IMG/VR virus record: IMGVR_UViG_3300042923_001835
Location: 1 to 37,083 of that record
Strand: one strand, 5' to 3'
Origin: a virus
DNA: 37,083 bases
Positions 23,125 to 32,350 of this stretch are shown in pieces (the stretch's first letter is position 1; each line of letters opens with the position of its first letter). A program made the translations under genes and the position numbers. Below the pieces are notes generated by a model. It had not been told where the DNA came from. It did not search any database and saw nothing but the letters and a program-made list of their open reading frames with translations.

Positions 23125-23331
23125 GACGATGAAATAGATATTGAAAGTACCCTAATGTCATTATATAAAAAGTGTTCTAAAGAATGGGGATGGATGCCCC
23201 GAGATATTGACGAAACAAACCTAGAAACCCTCATGGACTTCTTATTTTATAAAGAATCAGCAGATCCGAACACAAGAGTAATAAACGGCAAGACCTACCA
23301 ACGAGCAACAAAGCCCCCATCATGGTTATAA
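23095..23331 (+). CDS. Tail assembly chaperone extension (gpGT-type, by -1 frameshift)
   Basis: Frame -1 relative to the upstream chaperone, open from the slippery site to TAA at 23329; no own ribosome-binding site at its start. It adds 78 residues to give a 189-residue fusion. The part MSLYKKCSKEWGWMPRDIDE followed by LETLMDFLFYKE is the usual T-domain pattern that binds tail-tube subunits in lambda-like gpGT proteins. Confidence 0.85.
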   Translation, partial: LTAGEGNLSPDDEIDIESTLMSLYKKCSKEWGWMPRDIDETNLETLMDFLFYKESADPNTRVINGKTYQRATKPPSWL

Positions 23332-23343
23332 GGTGGTGAAAAC

Positions 23344-25404
23344 ATGGCATACGATATAGGTCCAAGAATCGGCATAGAAGGTGAAGCCGCCTTCAGAAGT
23401 GCAATCAATCAAATAAATACAAATCTAAAAACCCTCGGTACCGAAATGACTTCCGTAGCTTCAAAGTTTGACAAGGGTGACCAAAGCGCAGAGAACCTAA
23501 CAGCACAAAATGTTGTACTTAATAAGCAGATTGATGCACAAAAGCAAAAGTTATCTGAGTTAGCAAAAGGACTTGCTGCATCTGCTGACAAGTATGGCGA
23601 AAATGATAAAGTTACTCAAGGTTGGCAACAAGCAGTAAACAAGGCTACTGCTGAATTAAATGGCATGGAGAGAGAACTAAGTCAGAATAATAAAGCGCTT
23701 GGTAATTTCGGCAACGAAATGCAAGATGCGGCAGAAAAAACAAAGCGACTCGAACAGGCGCAAAAGAATTTAGATGCTGCAATGTCTAGCGTGAAAAATT
23801 CAGCAGGAAATGCGGTTAAAGTAGTTAGAAATACGGCTTTAGGTTTTATCGGTGCGGCTACTGCTGTTTTGGGTTTTACGATGAAGGCATCTGAAAATGC
23901 AGATGAAATACAAAGGTTATCTGATGTAACAGGCTTATCAGCTGAAAGAGTACAAGAACTTAAATATGCAGGCGGTCAACTAGGAGTTGAACTCGACACC
24001 ATAACAGGCGTGCAAGCTAAACTAACTAAATCAATGTCAGCAGCTAAAGATGGAACAGGTACGCAAGCTGATGCATTTAAAGCTTTAAAAATTAATGTTT
24101 TAGATGCCAACGGACAGCTTAAAGATAGCAAGCAAGTAATGACTGAAGCATTAAGCGCACTTGGAAATGTAGGAAACGAAACAGAACGTGATGCTTTGGC
24201 AATGGATCTATTCGGTAAATCCGCAATGGAATTAAACCCACTTATAAAAGCCGGCGGCGATGAACTCAATAGATTATCTGAAGAAGCTAGAAAGTCAGGC
24301 ACAGTATTATCAGGCGATACAGTGGCATCGCTTGATGCCTTTGGTGATACGGTTGAAGGAATTAAAGCAAGCGCAATAGGGTTAGCAGGAAATTTAGCTG
24401 AAAAGCTATTGCCAGCTATTCAACCATTAATTGAAAAGGTTAAAAACTTTGACACCAAGCCTATAGTTGATGGTTTCCAATGGCTAATAGATAACGCAGG
24501 GAATATAGCGGCAGGAGCAGTTGCAATCGGCGCAGGAATGGTGGCATGGAATGTGGCGCAAATGATTAACGGAGTAGTTAAAGGTATAAAAGCCTATCAA
24601 CTAGCAAATGAAGGCGCAACAATAGCACAATGGGCTTTAAATGTTGCTATGGATGCAAACCCCATAGGTATTGTAATAGCTGTTATCGTGGCACTTGTAG
24701 CAGGTATAATCTACTTATGGAAAACCAATGAAGGCTTTAGAAATGCTGTTATAAGTATATGGGAAGGCATAAAAAATGCTATACAGACAGCTATAAACGC
24801 AGTTCGGGCGGCATTTGATGCGGTAGTTGCTTTCTTCAAGAACAATTGGAGAGAAATACTATTGTTTATTACTAACCCGATTGCTGGAGCATTAGCTTTT
24901 TTATACAAACTAAACCCTAAGTTTAAAGAATGGGTTGATGGAGTTTTATCGTCTATCATTAAGGCATTTAAAGAACTACCTGGAAAGATGGTTGAAATAG
25001 GCTCAAACATAATCAATGGTATTATAGATGGAGTCAAAAACGCAGCCAAAAACCTTGCAAATGCCGTAGTAAATGTTGCTAAAAATGCCCTAGGTGGAGT
25101 TAAAAAGTTCCTCGGCATACAATCACCATCAACAGTTATGCGTGACCAAGTAGGTAAAATGATAGGCGCAGGCATGGCAGAGGGTATTACGGACAGCGCA
25201 CGTAAGGTCAATTTAGCTATGAACGGACTAAACAGGCAAATAGAAACAGATGTTAATATAAACAGTTCAAGAACCTCAACAGGCAATAACATAATCGTAA
25301 ATGTACCCCTAAACATGGATGGTCAAGTAGTTACAAAATCCACAGGAAGGGTACAAGTCAGAAAAAATCAAACTTATAGCAGGTCAATAGGGGTGATGGC
25401 ATGA
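23344..25404 (+). CDS. Tail tape measure protein
   Basis: 686 residues. Coiled coil at 20-145, hydrophobic and amphipathic segments (about 160-180, 385-460), a [20 protein letters not shown] motif typical of phage tape-measure proteins (about 285), and a C-terminal [20 protein letters not shown] motif shared by this family. It sets tail length and is probably ejected with DNA. The short length predicts a comparatively short siphovirus tail (about 100 nm by the usual 0.15 nm per residue rule). Confidence 0.94.
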   Translation: MAYDIGPRIGIEGEAAFRSAINQINTNLKTLGTEMTSVASKFDKGDQSAENLTAQNVVLNKQIDAQKQKLSELAKGLAASADKYGENDKVTQGWQQAVNKATAELNGMERELSQNNKALGNFGNEMQDAAEKTKRLEQAQKNLDAAMSSVKNSAGNAVKVVRNTALGFIGAATAVLGFTMKASENADEIQRLSDVTGLSAERVQELKYAGGQLGVELDTITGVQAKLTKSMSAAKDGTGTQADAFKALKINVLDANGQLKDSKQVMTEALSALGNVGNETERDALAMDLFGKSAMELNPLIKAGGDELNRLSEEARKSGTVLSGDTVASLDAFGDTVEGIKASAIGLAGNLAEKLLPAIQPLIEKVKNFDTKPIVDGFQWLIDNAGNIAAGAVAIGAGMVAWNVAQMINGVVKGIKAYQLANEGATIAQWALNVAMDANPIGIVIAVIVALVAGIIYLWKTNEGFRNAVISIWEGIKNAIQTAINAVRAAFDAVVAFFKNNWREILLFITNPIAGALAFLYKLNPKFKEWVDGVLSSIIKAFKELPGKMVEIGSNIINGIIDGVKNAAKNLANAVVNVAKNALGGVKKFLGIQSPSTVMRDQVGKMIGAGMAEGITDSARKVNLAMNGLNRQIETDVNINSSRTSTGNNIIVNVPLNMDGQVVTKSTGRVQVRKNQTYSRSIGVMA

Positions 25405-27152
25405 GAATAAAAATATGGGATTCGACCCTTGTTGATGATTTAGGCACAATAGAAGATACAACAAGCGCAGCCGAAAGAGAAGGTTTAAACTCATTCAAAG
25501 AACTACAGTTTCAAACCTTCTTAACCCCTACAACCTCGACACTTATAGCAGATGGCAATATAGCTGAGGTAAACGGCGATTATTATGACCTAGCATATTA
25601 TCAGAAAGACCAAGCAGAAAACGGCGAGCTCAATGTATCAGCAGAATTTGAACATGTTTCTTATCGCTTAAATGACACTGTTTATGATATGGAATACTTT
25701 ACATCAACAGGCACACCAACGGCAGTTTTAACGGTATTGTTGGCAGGCACAGGCTTTACAGTAGGCACAGTTGAGTTTTCCGAAGCGGTAACCTATTCTA
25801 TCCAGGAGAAATCATCTCGCCGTAAAATGTTGATGGAGTTTGTATCTTTGCTAGGGGGTGAAGTAGATTTTGATAAATTTGAAATATCTATCTTGGCTCA
25901 GCGAGGATCTGCGACACCAAAAAACATAACCGAAGGTAGAAATTTTACAGTGATAGCAGTATCATTCAATGCTCGCCAAAGGGATGCGACAGGAAATCCT
26001 CTTGTAGCATATTCGTGCAAGCTCATTAATCCAATGGAAATTAATTTAGGCGATGTTGTTACTATGCAATATGGTACTTTGGGCATAGACACATCGCTTA
26101 GAGTCGTTTCAATCACAAAGAACCCATATAACTCACATGATATTGAGTTTGAGATAGGCAACTTTAACCCTACACTTGAGAATGATATTTATAGAATTGA
26201 AACTTCTGCAGTAATCAAAGATAAACTGTATAACGGTACAAGAATTGGTCCTGAATACGGATTTGAAGCGGTAAGAAATGACAGGAAAGCTAGGGCATAT
26301 TTGAATAGTACAAATCTAGCTTTGCAATCAGGTGATGGCTTGGGAAGTTGGGTAAATAAGCTTTATTATGATTTCGATTCTGAGACAGGCAATGCGGAGT
26401 TATACTTTGATGGAAAACTAACAGTTCAAGCCATAGAAGCTATAAAGGCAGATATCGATATAGTAATATCCAATACAATCATTGTGCAGAACTTATACTC
26501 GGAATATGGCAGAATTGCAAACCTTACTGTTTCGGAACTTGATACAAGCTGGAAGAAGATAACCAACTACCTGGCTAGCAACACAGCTGATGTGTATTAT
26601 ACTCACGACTATGAACAATATAAGACCTGGGTAGTTGCTGAAACAGATGGACTTGCAACAGAGCAGCTCCAGGATAAGGACGGCGATCTACTTTATTGGG
26701 TGGATGAAACCCACACAGGAATGACCAAAACAGTTAATGCTTTCCCGGTGACAATATACGTATACGAGGAGACTATAAAAGCAGAAATGTCCTTTCGTGA
26801 GGTTGATGGATTCATAAGGCCAAGGATCATAATGGGTGCCGGCTATGGGATACCGGGCTATCCCGAGAGAGGGAAATTTGTTATAGACAAGAATACCGAC
26901 GGTGGTCTTTTGGAGTACGTGACTGCAGACGGGACCAAGTACAGTATAGAAATTGGTGAAAACGGCATATTGCAAAATGGTGTGGAGCTCCTCTCGGCAA
27001 TAGATTTCTATACCAATGGATTTACTGCAGAGTACAGCGGCACAATAGTTGGTTATAGATGGACCAAGGATGTTGACGGCAAAATAACGGAGCTTGAGAA
27101 TATTCATACGAGCGAGATTGTGCCTGTCACATGGGGAGGTGGAGTCCTTTGA
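25401..27152 (+). CDS. Tail tip / tail-associated protein
   Basis: 583 residues. The N-terminal 290 residues fit Gp37-like/prophage tail endopeptidase hub domains ([74 protein letters not shown]). The C-terminal half is beta-rich with an [20 protein letters not shown]-type tail. It forms the hub at the tail tip. ATGA overlap with the tape measure. No separate distal tail (Dit) gene precedes it, so this protein may combine functions. Confidence 0.8.
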   Translation: MRIKIWDSTLVDDLGTIEDTTSAAEREGLNSFKELQFQTFLTPTTSTLIADGNIAEVNGDYYDLAYYQKDQAENGELNVSAEFEHVSYRLNDTVYDMEYFTSTGTPTAVLTVLLAGTGFTVGTVEFSEAVTYSIQEKSSRRKMLMEFVSLLGGEVDFDKFEISILAQRGSATPKNITEGRNFTVIAVSFNARQRDATGNPLVAYSCKLINPMEINLGDVVTMQYGTLGIDTSLRVVSITKNPYNSHDIEFEIGNFNPTLENDIYRIETSAVIKDKLYNGTRIGPEYGFEAVRNDRKARAYLNSTNLALQSGDGLGSWVNKLYYDFDSETGNAELYFDGKLTVQAIEAIKADIDIVISNTIIVQNLYSEYGRIANLTVSELDTSWKKITNYLASNTADVYYTHDYEQYKTWVVAETDGLATEQLQDKDGDLLYWVDETHTGMTKTVNAFPVTIYVYEETIKAEMSFREVDGFIRPRIIMGAGYGIPGYPERGKFVIDKNTDGGLLEYVTADGTKYSIEIGENGILQNGVELLSAIDFYTNGFTAEYSGTIVGYRWTKDVDGKITELENIHTSEIVPVTWGGGVL

Positions 27153-27724
27153 GTACTGAGATTGATTTTCAAAATGGCTTTATCTGCGGTATGGCTACCA
27201 AGGGACTAATTAAAGGCTCTAGATATGAACCTATTATATGGAATGACAGCGGAGTGTATGACTACTTTTATATCGATTTTAAACAACGTATGTCTCTCTT
27301 TTCACTAGGTATGTTTAAAGAAAGCATCATCGTATACGACTCGGAGCAAATCGAGGTAACGGCTATTGAAAAAGTTTCAGCAGGTGTATATAAAATCTTT
27401 GCAAATATTGAAGGAAAAGATAAAGGTGTAACGGTTATTAATAAAGCTGCTACGTTATTAAGTTATTTATCTGGTGCAAAACTTCCATCATTTTCAGTAA
27501 TGTTTATGGTAGCAGGACTTGATCCTATTGTAAGAAAAGCATATGCATATGACAGCGATGATATAAGAGATTTATACATACCTATGATTTCAACGGAAGA
27601 AATTGCAACAATTTTTCCAAATTATATATTAATTAATACAATTTATGAAACAGAAGTATTGACGGATTTACACATAAATATGAACGTAACTGAAAACACA
27701 ATAATCAGTTATTGGTCAGTGTAA
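27149..27724 (+). CDS. Tail protein of unknown function (191 aa)
   Basis: TTG 27149 follows GGGGAGGTGG; the in-frame ATG at 27131 lies upstream of that site. 191 residues, mixed beta ([40 protein letters not shown]). Its place between the hub and the receptor-binding candidate suggests a baseplate or fibre-adaptor role. No family recognised. Confidence 0.6.
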   Translation: MSTEIDFQNGFICGMATKGLIKGSRYEPIIWNDSGVYDYFYIDFKQRMSLFSLGMFKESIIVYDSEQIEVTAIEKVSAGVYKIFANIEGKDKGVTVINKAATLLSYLSGAKLPSFSVMFMVAGLDPIVRKAYAYDSDDIRDLYIPMISTEEIATIFPNYILINTIYETEVLTDLHINMNVTENTIISYWSV

Positions 27725-27735
27725 AGGAGGATAAG

Positions 27736-28983
27736 ATGAAGGATATAACAAAGATGTTGGGACTAGATTGTCAGGCAGAGGGAAGGGTTTGTATAAACTA
27801 TACCGATCCCATAACCCAAAAGATAAAGGAGCAGATAAAAGGAAAGAACCACATCTACCGAGATGCATTGTTTAGTGGTTGGTATAGCAATGTAACAAAT
27901 GCAACCATGGTATTATCTATGGGTACGAGAGCAATAGATCCTGACATACCTTATATATTGGGAGATACTATAGGGTATGGGATGCCGTTGACAGGTAGCT
28001 TAGGTACAGTTAGGGGTGCATATAACGCAGCTAGTAGTTATTTAGAGTTAAAAACATTAGAAAATATTTCATGGAAGTTTGTATACGATTTTACACCTAT
28101 GCAAGTACCATATCCTGTGAAAACCATAGCTATGACTAATCAATTTTCTACTAAGGGTGGGTCTCATTTTAGCAAATTTGGATTAATTACTGGTAGTGCT
28201 GCTGGTAATGGAGGTTGTACTAGTGATGGAAGATATACTTACAGAATAAATGCCGATGGTATTATAACTAAATATGATGCTTATTTTAACACAACAACAA
28301 CTATAGACATTGTTGGTATTGTTGGTGCTGTGTTTAATAAAATATTGTTATACGAGCCTCTAACTGGATATTATTATGTATGGAGTGCAAGTAAAAAAAT
28401 GTTTAGGTTTGACGATGATACATTTTCTGTAAGTACTGCAGAATGGCTTTGTCCTAATTTAGCTCTAAACCTTAATGGCGGACTTGGTGATGTAGGTGGG
28501 TATGTTTACAATGGCATTGCTTATGTTTTTAATGGCACCAATATCTACAAACTACCTTTTGTGGCAAATATAGCACAACCCAATGTACCACTTCCACCAA
28601 CTTCAACTATAGGTATACCTCAAAGTACATCAGTAACTACTTTTAGTAGTAGTCAAAATAGTATTACCTCAACACAATCCCCACTTAAAGATACTCTAAT
28701 TGTTTTCGGAGGAGGTACAGCTGGCTCCTCTACTATTATAGGATATATATGGGATTTAGCGACAGAAAGTGTGGTGGGTTATTTATCTAATAGTAGTAAC
28801 GCAGTTAGTTCAAAAATACCAAGTTTTATAATGCCTACAGCTACAAATAAAATTTTAGGGTTAGTTAATGATCAAGGAAATGTAAATTGTGCTATTGCAC
28901 AATATGTATTACCAGTAGATGCTCCTGAAAGGCCTGCAGGGTATGGTATGACAGTATCTTATGAAATAGAAGTAACTTGGTAA
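27736..28983 (+). CDS. Probable receptor-binding / tail fibre protein
   Basis: 415 residues from ATG 27736 (AAAGGAGG). After a short N-terminal part, repeated aromatic-Gly beta segments (GLITGSAAGNGGCTSDGRYT, GGLGDVGGYVYNGIAYVFNG, IVFGGGTAGSSTIIGYIWDL) suggest a beta-propeller or beta-rich fibre. Low charge and high Ser/Thr/Gly fit an exposed host-recognition protein. Its base composition is more AT-rich and Thr/Ser-heavy than the capsid genes, which would fit exchange between phages. Specific receptor unknown. Confidence 0.65.
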   Translation: MKDITKMLGLDCQAEGRVCINYTDPITQKIKEQIKGKNHIYRDALFSGWYSNVTNATMVLSMGTRAIDPDIPYILGDTIGYGMPLTGSLGTVRGAYNAASSYLELKTLENISWKFVYDFTPMQVPYPVKTIAMTNQFSTKGGSHFSKFGLITGSAAGNGGCTSDGRYTYRINADGIITKYDAYFNTTTTIDIVGIVGAVFNKILLYEPLTGYYYVWSASKKMFRFDDDTFSVSTAEWLCPNLALNLNGGLGDVGGYVYNGIAYVFNGTNIYKLPFVANIAQPNVPLPPTSTIGIPQSTSVTTFSSSQNSITSTQSPLKDTLIVFGGGTAGSSTIIGYIWDLATESVVGYLSNSSNAVSSKIPSFIMPTATNKILGLVNDQGNVNCAIAQYVLPVDAPERPAGYGMTVSYEIEVTW

Positions 28984-28999
28984 AGGAGGGATATTGGCA

Positions 29000-29254
29000 A
29001 TGATTAGAGTGGAACTTGAAACAGGTGGTTATGAATTAATCGCTGATAAGGGCAAAGAATTAATCATATGTGATGAATCAGGCATTGAAGTTGCACGAAC
29101 AAAGAGTGTACAAATACCAGCTGTGGGTACACTTAATAATTGGGTTGAAGTAGATGAAGTTGTAAAAATAGAACCAAAGACAGAAGTATCAGTTGCTGAA
29201 AGAATTGCAGAATTGGAAAGAGAATTAGCTGTTTTAAAAGGGGAGTTAACTTAA
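29000..29254 (+). CDS. Small tail-region protein (84 aa)
   Basis: ATG 29000 lies about ten bases after AAAGGAGGG; an in-frame TTG at 28994 is too close. Beta-rich start (IRVELETGGYELIADKGKEL) and a C-terminal heptad helix (VAERIAELERELAVLKGEL) that may trimerise. Position fits a fibre accessory protein. Confidence 0.6.
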   Translation: MIRVELETGGYELIADKGKELIICDESGIEVARTKSVQIPAVGTLNNWVEVDEVVKIEPKTEVSVAERIAELERELAVLKGELT

Positions 29255-29352
29255 ATAAATAGATATTCATATCACAACTTATATCTCTACGTCTTTGCAT
29301 AAAACGCAGTTTGGATTGTAGCACTAATAAAATTTACGTAGGGGGTAGCCTA

Positions 29353-29871
29353 ATGAATGAATTTCAACACTTTATTCGACAGCTGTGGGACAACGTAAGC
29401 CCGATACTTGCATGTATCTGGGCATTTTTCTTTTGGATGATGTTTCCTGATGCGGCATATATACCGGCTGCTATTGCTGTAGGTTTAGCTATTGCATTTG
29501 ATATCTTAACTAAGCTAAATGCACTTGCTAAAAAGAATGGTGGATATTACAATGCTATTCATGAAAAGATTATTCTATCTGACACTCTTTGGAGAGGAAC
29601 AATCATAAAGTTATACTCATACTTAATAATATTCATTCTGGCCGGATTATCTGCTAGAGTGACACCATTAGAAATAGTAGGTGCAGGAGTTGCAACGTTA
29701 GCCTACTCGATTATTTTCATTCGGGAGTTTCAAAGCAATTTAGAAAACCTTATTGAGGCTGGAGCTGATTGGCTTAAGCCTTTTTTATTGTGGTCGAAGC
29801 AAAAAGAGAAAGACATATATAATCAAGCTGGCATAGAGCCGATAGAAAATAATAAAAATTTGGAGGAATAA
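29353..29871 (+). CDS. Phage holin family protein
   Basis: 172 residues with several hydrophobic segments (about 17-33, 34-58, 85-103, 108-125) and a charged C-terminal tail, matching toxin-secretion/lysis holins (DILTKLNALAKKNGGYYNAI, ILSDTLWRGTIIKLYSYLII). It would form pores to release the endolysin. ATG 29353 behind GGGGGT. Confidence 0.85.
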   Translation: MNEFQHFIRQLWDNVSPILACIWAFFFWMMFPDAAYIPAAIAVGLAIAFDILTKLNALAKKNGGYYNAIHEKIILSDTLWRGTIIKLYSYLIIFILAGLSARVTPLEIVGAGVATLAYSIIFIREFQSNLENLIEAGADWLKPFLLWSKQKEKDIYNQAGIEPIENNKNLEE

Positions 29872-29874
29872 ACA

Positions 29875-30201
29875 ATGAATTGGGAGATAATTTTAGAGTA
29901 CATTAGACCGGAGCTCTTTATACTAGTTGCATTTCTGTGGTGCATAGGATTATTTTTAAAGCTGGCACCATGGTTTAAGCAGGACTGGCAGATACCTTAT
30001 ATACTTCTGCTGATCAGCATCATCTTCACTATCCTTTATATTTCTATCGTTAACGGTCAAGGATTTGCTGCCGCCGTGATAATAGCAGCTATTATACAAG
30101 CAGTATTGATTGCTGCTTTAGCTGTCTTTGGCAACGAATTATTAAAACAAGCGATTCAAAAACGTATTGATGATAAGTACCCTAAGGTGGGTGATGATTA
30201 A
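29875..30201 (+). CDS. Second holin-like protein (Hol44/Phage_holin_5_2 type)
   Basis: 108 residues, three hydrophobic segments (about 14-29, 40-58, 66-90) and a basic C-terminus. MNWEIILEYIRPELFILVAF matches the start of Phage_holin_5_2-type holins. It stops on the first base of the amidase gene (TAATG). Two different holin types in tandem suggest holin plus antiholin or regulated lysis timing. Confidence 0.8.
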   Translation: MNWEIILEYIRPELFILVAFLWCIGLFLKLAPWFKQDWQIPYILLLISIIFTILYISIVNGQGFAAAVIIAAIIQAVLIAALAVFGNELLKQAIQKRIDDKYPKVGDD

Positions 30202-30977
30202 TGGCTATAAATAAATTAACGGTCATTAATGGTATCATCCAGGATAAGTATATTGATGGTATACCAGTTAAAATTCAGATTGTAGAGCCAAAGGGTGCAA
30301 AGAATGTAAGAACACTAATAAAAATGAAAGAGTGTATTGGTATTACAAACCACAATACAGGCAATTCAGCGCCAACAGCAAGTGATGAGATGCATGCTAA
30401 ATGGATGCAGAATGTAGAGAATGCAGATAAACTGTATGTATCAGTTCATTTATATGTGGATCATGATTCCATCACACAGACAGTGCCTTTGGATGAAGTT
30501 TGTTATCATGCAGGAGATGGCAAGGGTAACGGAAATTACAAGACCATTGGCGTAGAAATCTGTGAAAATGTAAACATCACAAGAGCAGAAGTAAATGCAA
30601 AGAAGCTGAATGCGGCTTTGATTCTTACATATCAAAAGTTAATGATATTTAAGCACCAGGATTGGTCAGGCAAGTTTTGTCCAAGAATTATTTTAGGCAG
30701 AAATGGCTGGAACAAGTTTGTTGAGGACATTAAAGCCTATGCAAAAGGTCCTACTGTGATAGAGAAAAAGCTCACAGTTACACTGAGGCGTGGAATGGTC
30801 AATAAAGATGTAAAGACTCTCCAGGAGCGGCTTAATAATATTGGGTATAAGCTTACAGCTGATGGTGACTTTGGTGCATTAACTGAAAAAGCTGTGAGAG
30901 ATTTTCAGCTGACCAATAGACTTTTAGCTGATGGTATTGTGGGTCAAAAGACTTGGGATAAACTTTATAACGTATAA
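30201..30977 (+). CDS. Endolysin: N-acetylmuramoyl-L-alanine amidase with PG-binding domain
   Basis: 258 residues. Amidase_2 domain (about 20-175) with zinc ligands His51 (TNHNTGN), His103 (CYHAGDG) and a site around His152/Cys160 (HQDWSGKFCP). A peptidoglycan_binding_1 domain covers about 190-258 (DVKTLQERLNNIGYKLTADG, AVRDFQLTNRLLADGIVGQK). It cuts the lactam bond between MurNAc and the peptide to release virions. No signal peptide, so holin-dependent. Confidence 0.95.
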   Translation: MAINKLTVINGIIQDKYIDGIPVKIQIVEPKGAKNVRTLIKMKECIGITNHNTGNSAPTASDEMHAKWMQNVENADKLYVSVHLYVDHDSITQTVPLDEVCYHAGDGKGNGNYKTIGVEICENVNITRAEVNAKKLNAALILTYQKLMIFKHQDWSGKFCPRIILGRNGWNKFVEDIKAYAKGPTVIEKKLTVTLRRGMVNKDVKTLQERLNNIGYKLTADGDFGALTEKAVRDFQLTNRLLADGIVGQKTWDKLYNV

Positions 30978-30978
30978 T

Positions 30979-31015
30979 AAAAAGCGCAGCTTCGGTTGCG
31001 CTTTTTTTATTTTTT
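30979..31015 (+). terminator. Terminator of the late operon
   Basis: GCGCAGC-TTCG-GTTGCGC stem-loop preceded by an A-run and followed by TTTTTTTATTTTTT. It ends the lysis cassette. Almost the same UUCG-loop design is used at 31957-31976. Confidence 0.92.
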
Positions 31016-31056
31016 GACATCCAACATTAGAAAATACTAAATAAAAAAAGTTAAAT

Positions 31057-31085
31057 AATAGTTAAACAATAGTTGCATAACTATT
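31057..31085. promoter_or_regulatory. Phased operator for ribbon-helix-helix gene
   Basis: Half-site AATAGTT occurs at 31057-31063 and 31068-31074 and, inverted, as AACTATT at 31079-31085. The starts are 11 bases apart each, one helical turn, so all three face the same side. The last two form a perfect palindrome AATAGTT-GCAT-AACTATT that overlaps the -35 of the promoter at 31073-31101. Confidence 0.7.
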
Positions 31086-31101
31086 GGACATGTGTTATAT
31101 T
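31073..31101 (+). promoter_or_regulatory. Promoter of ribbon-helix-helix gene
   Basis: TTGCAT (31073-31078), 17-base spacer, TATATT (31096-31101). The operator repeats cover the -35, consistent with repression by the encoded regulator or a related phage protein. Confidence 0.65.
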
Positions 31102-31122
31102 GTAAATGGGAGGTGGGACAAA

Positions 31123-31290
31123 TTGACAATAAACAAACAAGAGAAAAAGACGATACCTATAACCGTTCCATTAAAACGTCTAGAAGATACAGATATGATT
31201 GCCAAAGAAAGTGAAAAAAGCCGTTCGGCATTAATAAACGAATGGATGAAGGAAGGCATCGAAAGATACAAAGAGACAAAAAATAAATAG
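31123..31290 (+). CDS. Small ribbon-helix-helix (CopG/Arc-like) regulator
   Basis: 55 residues from TTG 31123, chosen because GGGAGGTGG precedes it. The pattern KTIPITVPLKRLEDTDMIAK ESEKSRSALINEWMKEGI fits a ribbon (beta strand) followed by two helices of the CopG/Arc class. It is a monocistronic unit with its own operator and promoter after the lysis cassette, so possibly expressed in the lysogen. Confidence 0.78.
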   Translation: MTINKQEKKTIPITVPLKRLEDTDMIAKESEKSRSALINEWMKEGIERYKETKNK

Positions 31291-31448
31291 AGAGCTGTCA
31301 TCCTGCGAAGACTATCAGCTCTCCATCACTCAACATACACCCGAGGGGTGCTGTCAATTTCATTGTAGCACGATATTAAAATCGTTGCAATACGTTGGCA
31401 AGCCCCCATGCTAGTACTATTTTAAAATAAATTTATGGGGGTATAGTA
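31291..31448. other. Structured intergenic region
   Basis: No gene seen. Three inverted repeats: GAGAGCTG (31290-31297) / CAGCTCTC (31316-31323); GTGCT plus CAAT (31348-31358) / ATTG plus AGCAC (about 31362-31371); and CCCCCAT (31403-31409) / ATGGGGG (31435-31441), the last covering the ribosome-binding site of the next gene. A possible promoter TTGGCA (31395-31400)-17-TATTTT (31418-31423) lies within it. A small RNA or translational control is conceivable. Confidence 0.4.
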
Positions 31449-31769
31449 ATGAATAAAATTGAAACAAATAAATTCACAGAACTACTAACTGAGGAAAATA
31501 TGGATATAGTTGTATCAGCTTTATCTATTGTAGAAACTGAAGAAGTACATAAGTTTAACCTTATCGAGTCAATAGCAAATGTTGTTTACTGTTCCCAAGA
31601 TTATTTCAACACATTTTCAATAGATGAAAAAATTGATGTCATGGCCATGATCGCAATTACTTTTGACACACTTCTCGACGTGAAAATTAACCCACTTGCT
31701 GCAAAGCACATTAAAATTGCTTTAGGTGCTTTCAACAATAACATCTATTCAGCCATCGGAGGTAAATAA
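31449..31769 (+). CDS. Hypothetical helical protein (106 aa)
   Basis: 106 residues, mainly helical (FTELLTEENMDIVVSALSIV, FSIDEKIDVMAMIAITFDTL, AAKHIKIALGAFNNNIYSAI). Ribosome-binding site GGGGGTA lies in an inverted repeat. First gene of a three-gene unit ending at the terminator 31954-31981. No family recognised. Confidence 0.65.
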   Translation: MNKIETNKFTELLTEENMDIVVSALSIVETEEVHKFNLIESIANVVYCSQDYFNTFSIDEKIDVMAMIAITFDTLLDVKINPLAAKHIKIALGAFNNNIYSAIGGK

Positions 31770-31770
31770 A

Positions 31771-31857
31771 ATGGAAATCAATTGTGAATTTGGTTGTGAG
31801 TTTTATGATGAATATAATCAATGCTGTATGTTTAACCGTGTGGAGGTAATACAATGA
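31771..31857 (+). CDS. Tiny Cys-rich peptide (28 aa)
   Basis: 28 residues (MEINCEFGCEFYDEYNQCCM, then a short tail) with four Cys, starting one base after the previous stop and overlapping the next gene by four bases. Acidic. Weak ribosome-binding site (GGAGG inside the previous gene's end). Confidence 0.5.
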   Translation: MEINCEFGCEFYDEYNQCCMFNRVEVIQ

Positions 31858-31955
31858 TGAAATGGTTAGTAAGGAACTGCAGGGATAGTGATGTGTTCGC
31901 ATGGAGTTTCGCGATTCTTGGTATAGTATTAATGATAGTAATAGCTTTATGGTAA
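31854..31955 (+). CDS. Small single-pass membrane peptide (33 aa)
   Basis: 33 residues from ATG 31854 (or 31857), GGAGG upstream. A basic-aromatic start (MMKWLVRNCRDS) precedes one transmembrane helix (FAWSFAILGIVLMIVIALW). The size and layout recall small membrane regulators or type I toxin-like peptides; no direct evidence. The terminator follows at once. Confidence 0.55.
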   Translation: MMKWLVRNCRDSDVFAWSFAILGIVLMIVIALW

Positions 31956-31981
31956 AGGGCAGCTTCGGCTGCCTTTTTTAT
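31954..31981 (+). terminator. Terminator with UUCG loop
   Basis: GGCAGC (31958-31963) TTCG GCTGCC (31968-31973), preceded by AAAG and followed by TTTTTTATTTTTT. Closes the three-gene unit 31449-31955. Confidence 0.92.
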
Positions 31982-31990
31982 TTTTTGTAG

Positions 31991-32019
31991 TTTTAATACA
32001 AACATATGTTTGGTATAAT
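31991..32019 (+). promoter_or_regulatory. Promoter with LexA-like palindrome
   Basis: The perfect palindrome CAAACATATGTTTG (31999-32012) differs from the LexA consensus CGAACRNRYGTTYG only at the second base. A perfect TATAAT (32014-32019) follows directly, and a weak TTTTAA (31991-31996) sits 17 bases upstream, so a protein bound to the palindrome would block the promoter. Either a weak SOS box or the operator of another regulator. Confidence 0.6.
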
Positions 32020-32046
32020 ATATAAAAATACGTGTGGGGGTATATC

Positions 32047-32328
32047 ATGGCCGGAGAGAAATATCTTATTGAGTGCATAGCTACGTTTGATCAAAAAGGT
32101 GGTATCAGACCTAATAGAGTAAAATTTGAAGATGAAGAAGGAGTCCATGTTATTAAGGTCGATAAGGTTATTAACCAAGATGTAAATAATACATTTGGTA
32201 CAAGGAATGGTAATCAAAATAAAGCTTATACATTTAATTGTCAATCAATAATTGAGGATACATTAGTATCTTTTAAATTACAGTATGATCAGCAATCATG
32301 TAAATGGCATATGCTTAAAGTGAGTTAG
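32047..32328 (+). CDS. Small beta-barrel-like protein (93 aa)
   Basis: ATG 32047 behind GGGGG. 93 residues. The pattern IATFDQKGGIRPNRVKFEDE, VIKVDKVINQD, AYTFNCQSI, CKWHMLKV recalls small beta-barrel proteins (DUF6504-like) that in Clostridia and Actinobacteria sit next to Y-family polymerase or mutasome genes. If right, the LexA-like box upstream fits an SOS-linked role. No polymerase gene is next to it here. Assignment is tentative. Confidence 0.5.
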   Translation: MAGEKYLIECIATFDQKGGIRPNRVKFEDEEGVHVIKVDKVINQDVNNTFGTRNGNQNKAYTFNCQSIIEDTLVSFKLQYDQQSCKWHMLKVS

Positions 32329-32350
32329 AGCTTGTAGAAATAATTAATAT

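Noticed and set aside
24711-25316. 201-codon open frame on the minus strand inside the tape measure gene
   Set aside because: Mirror of a long helical coding sequence; no ribosome-binding site, no promoter, low-complexity hydrophobic product.
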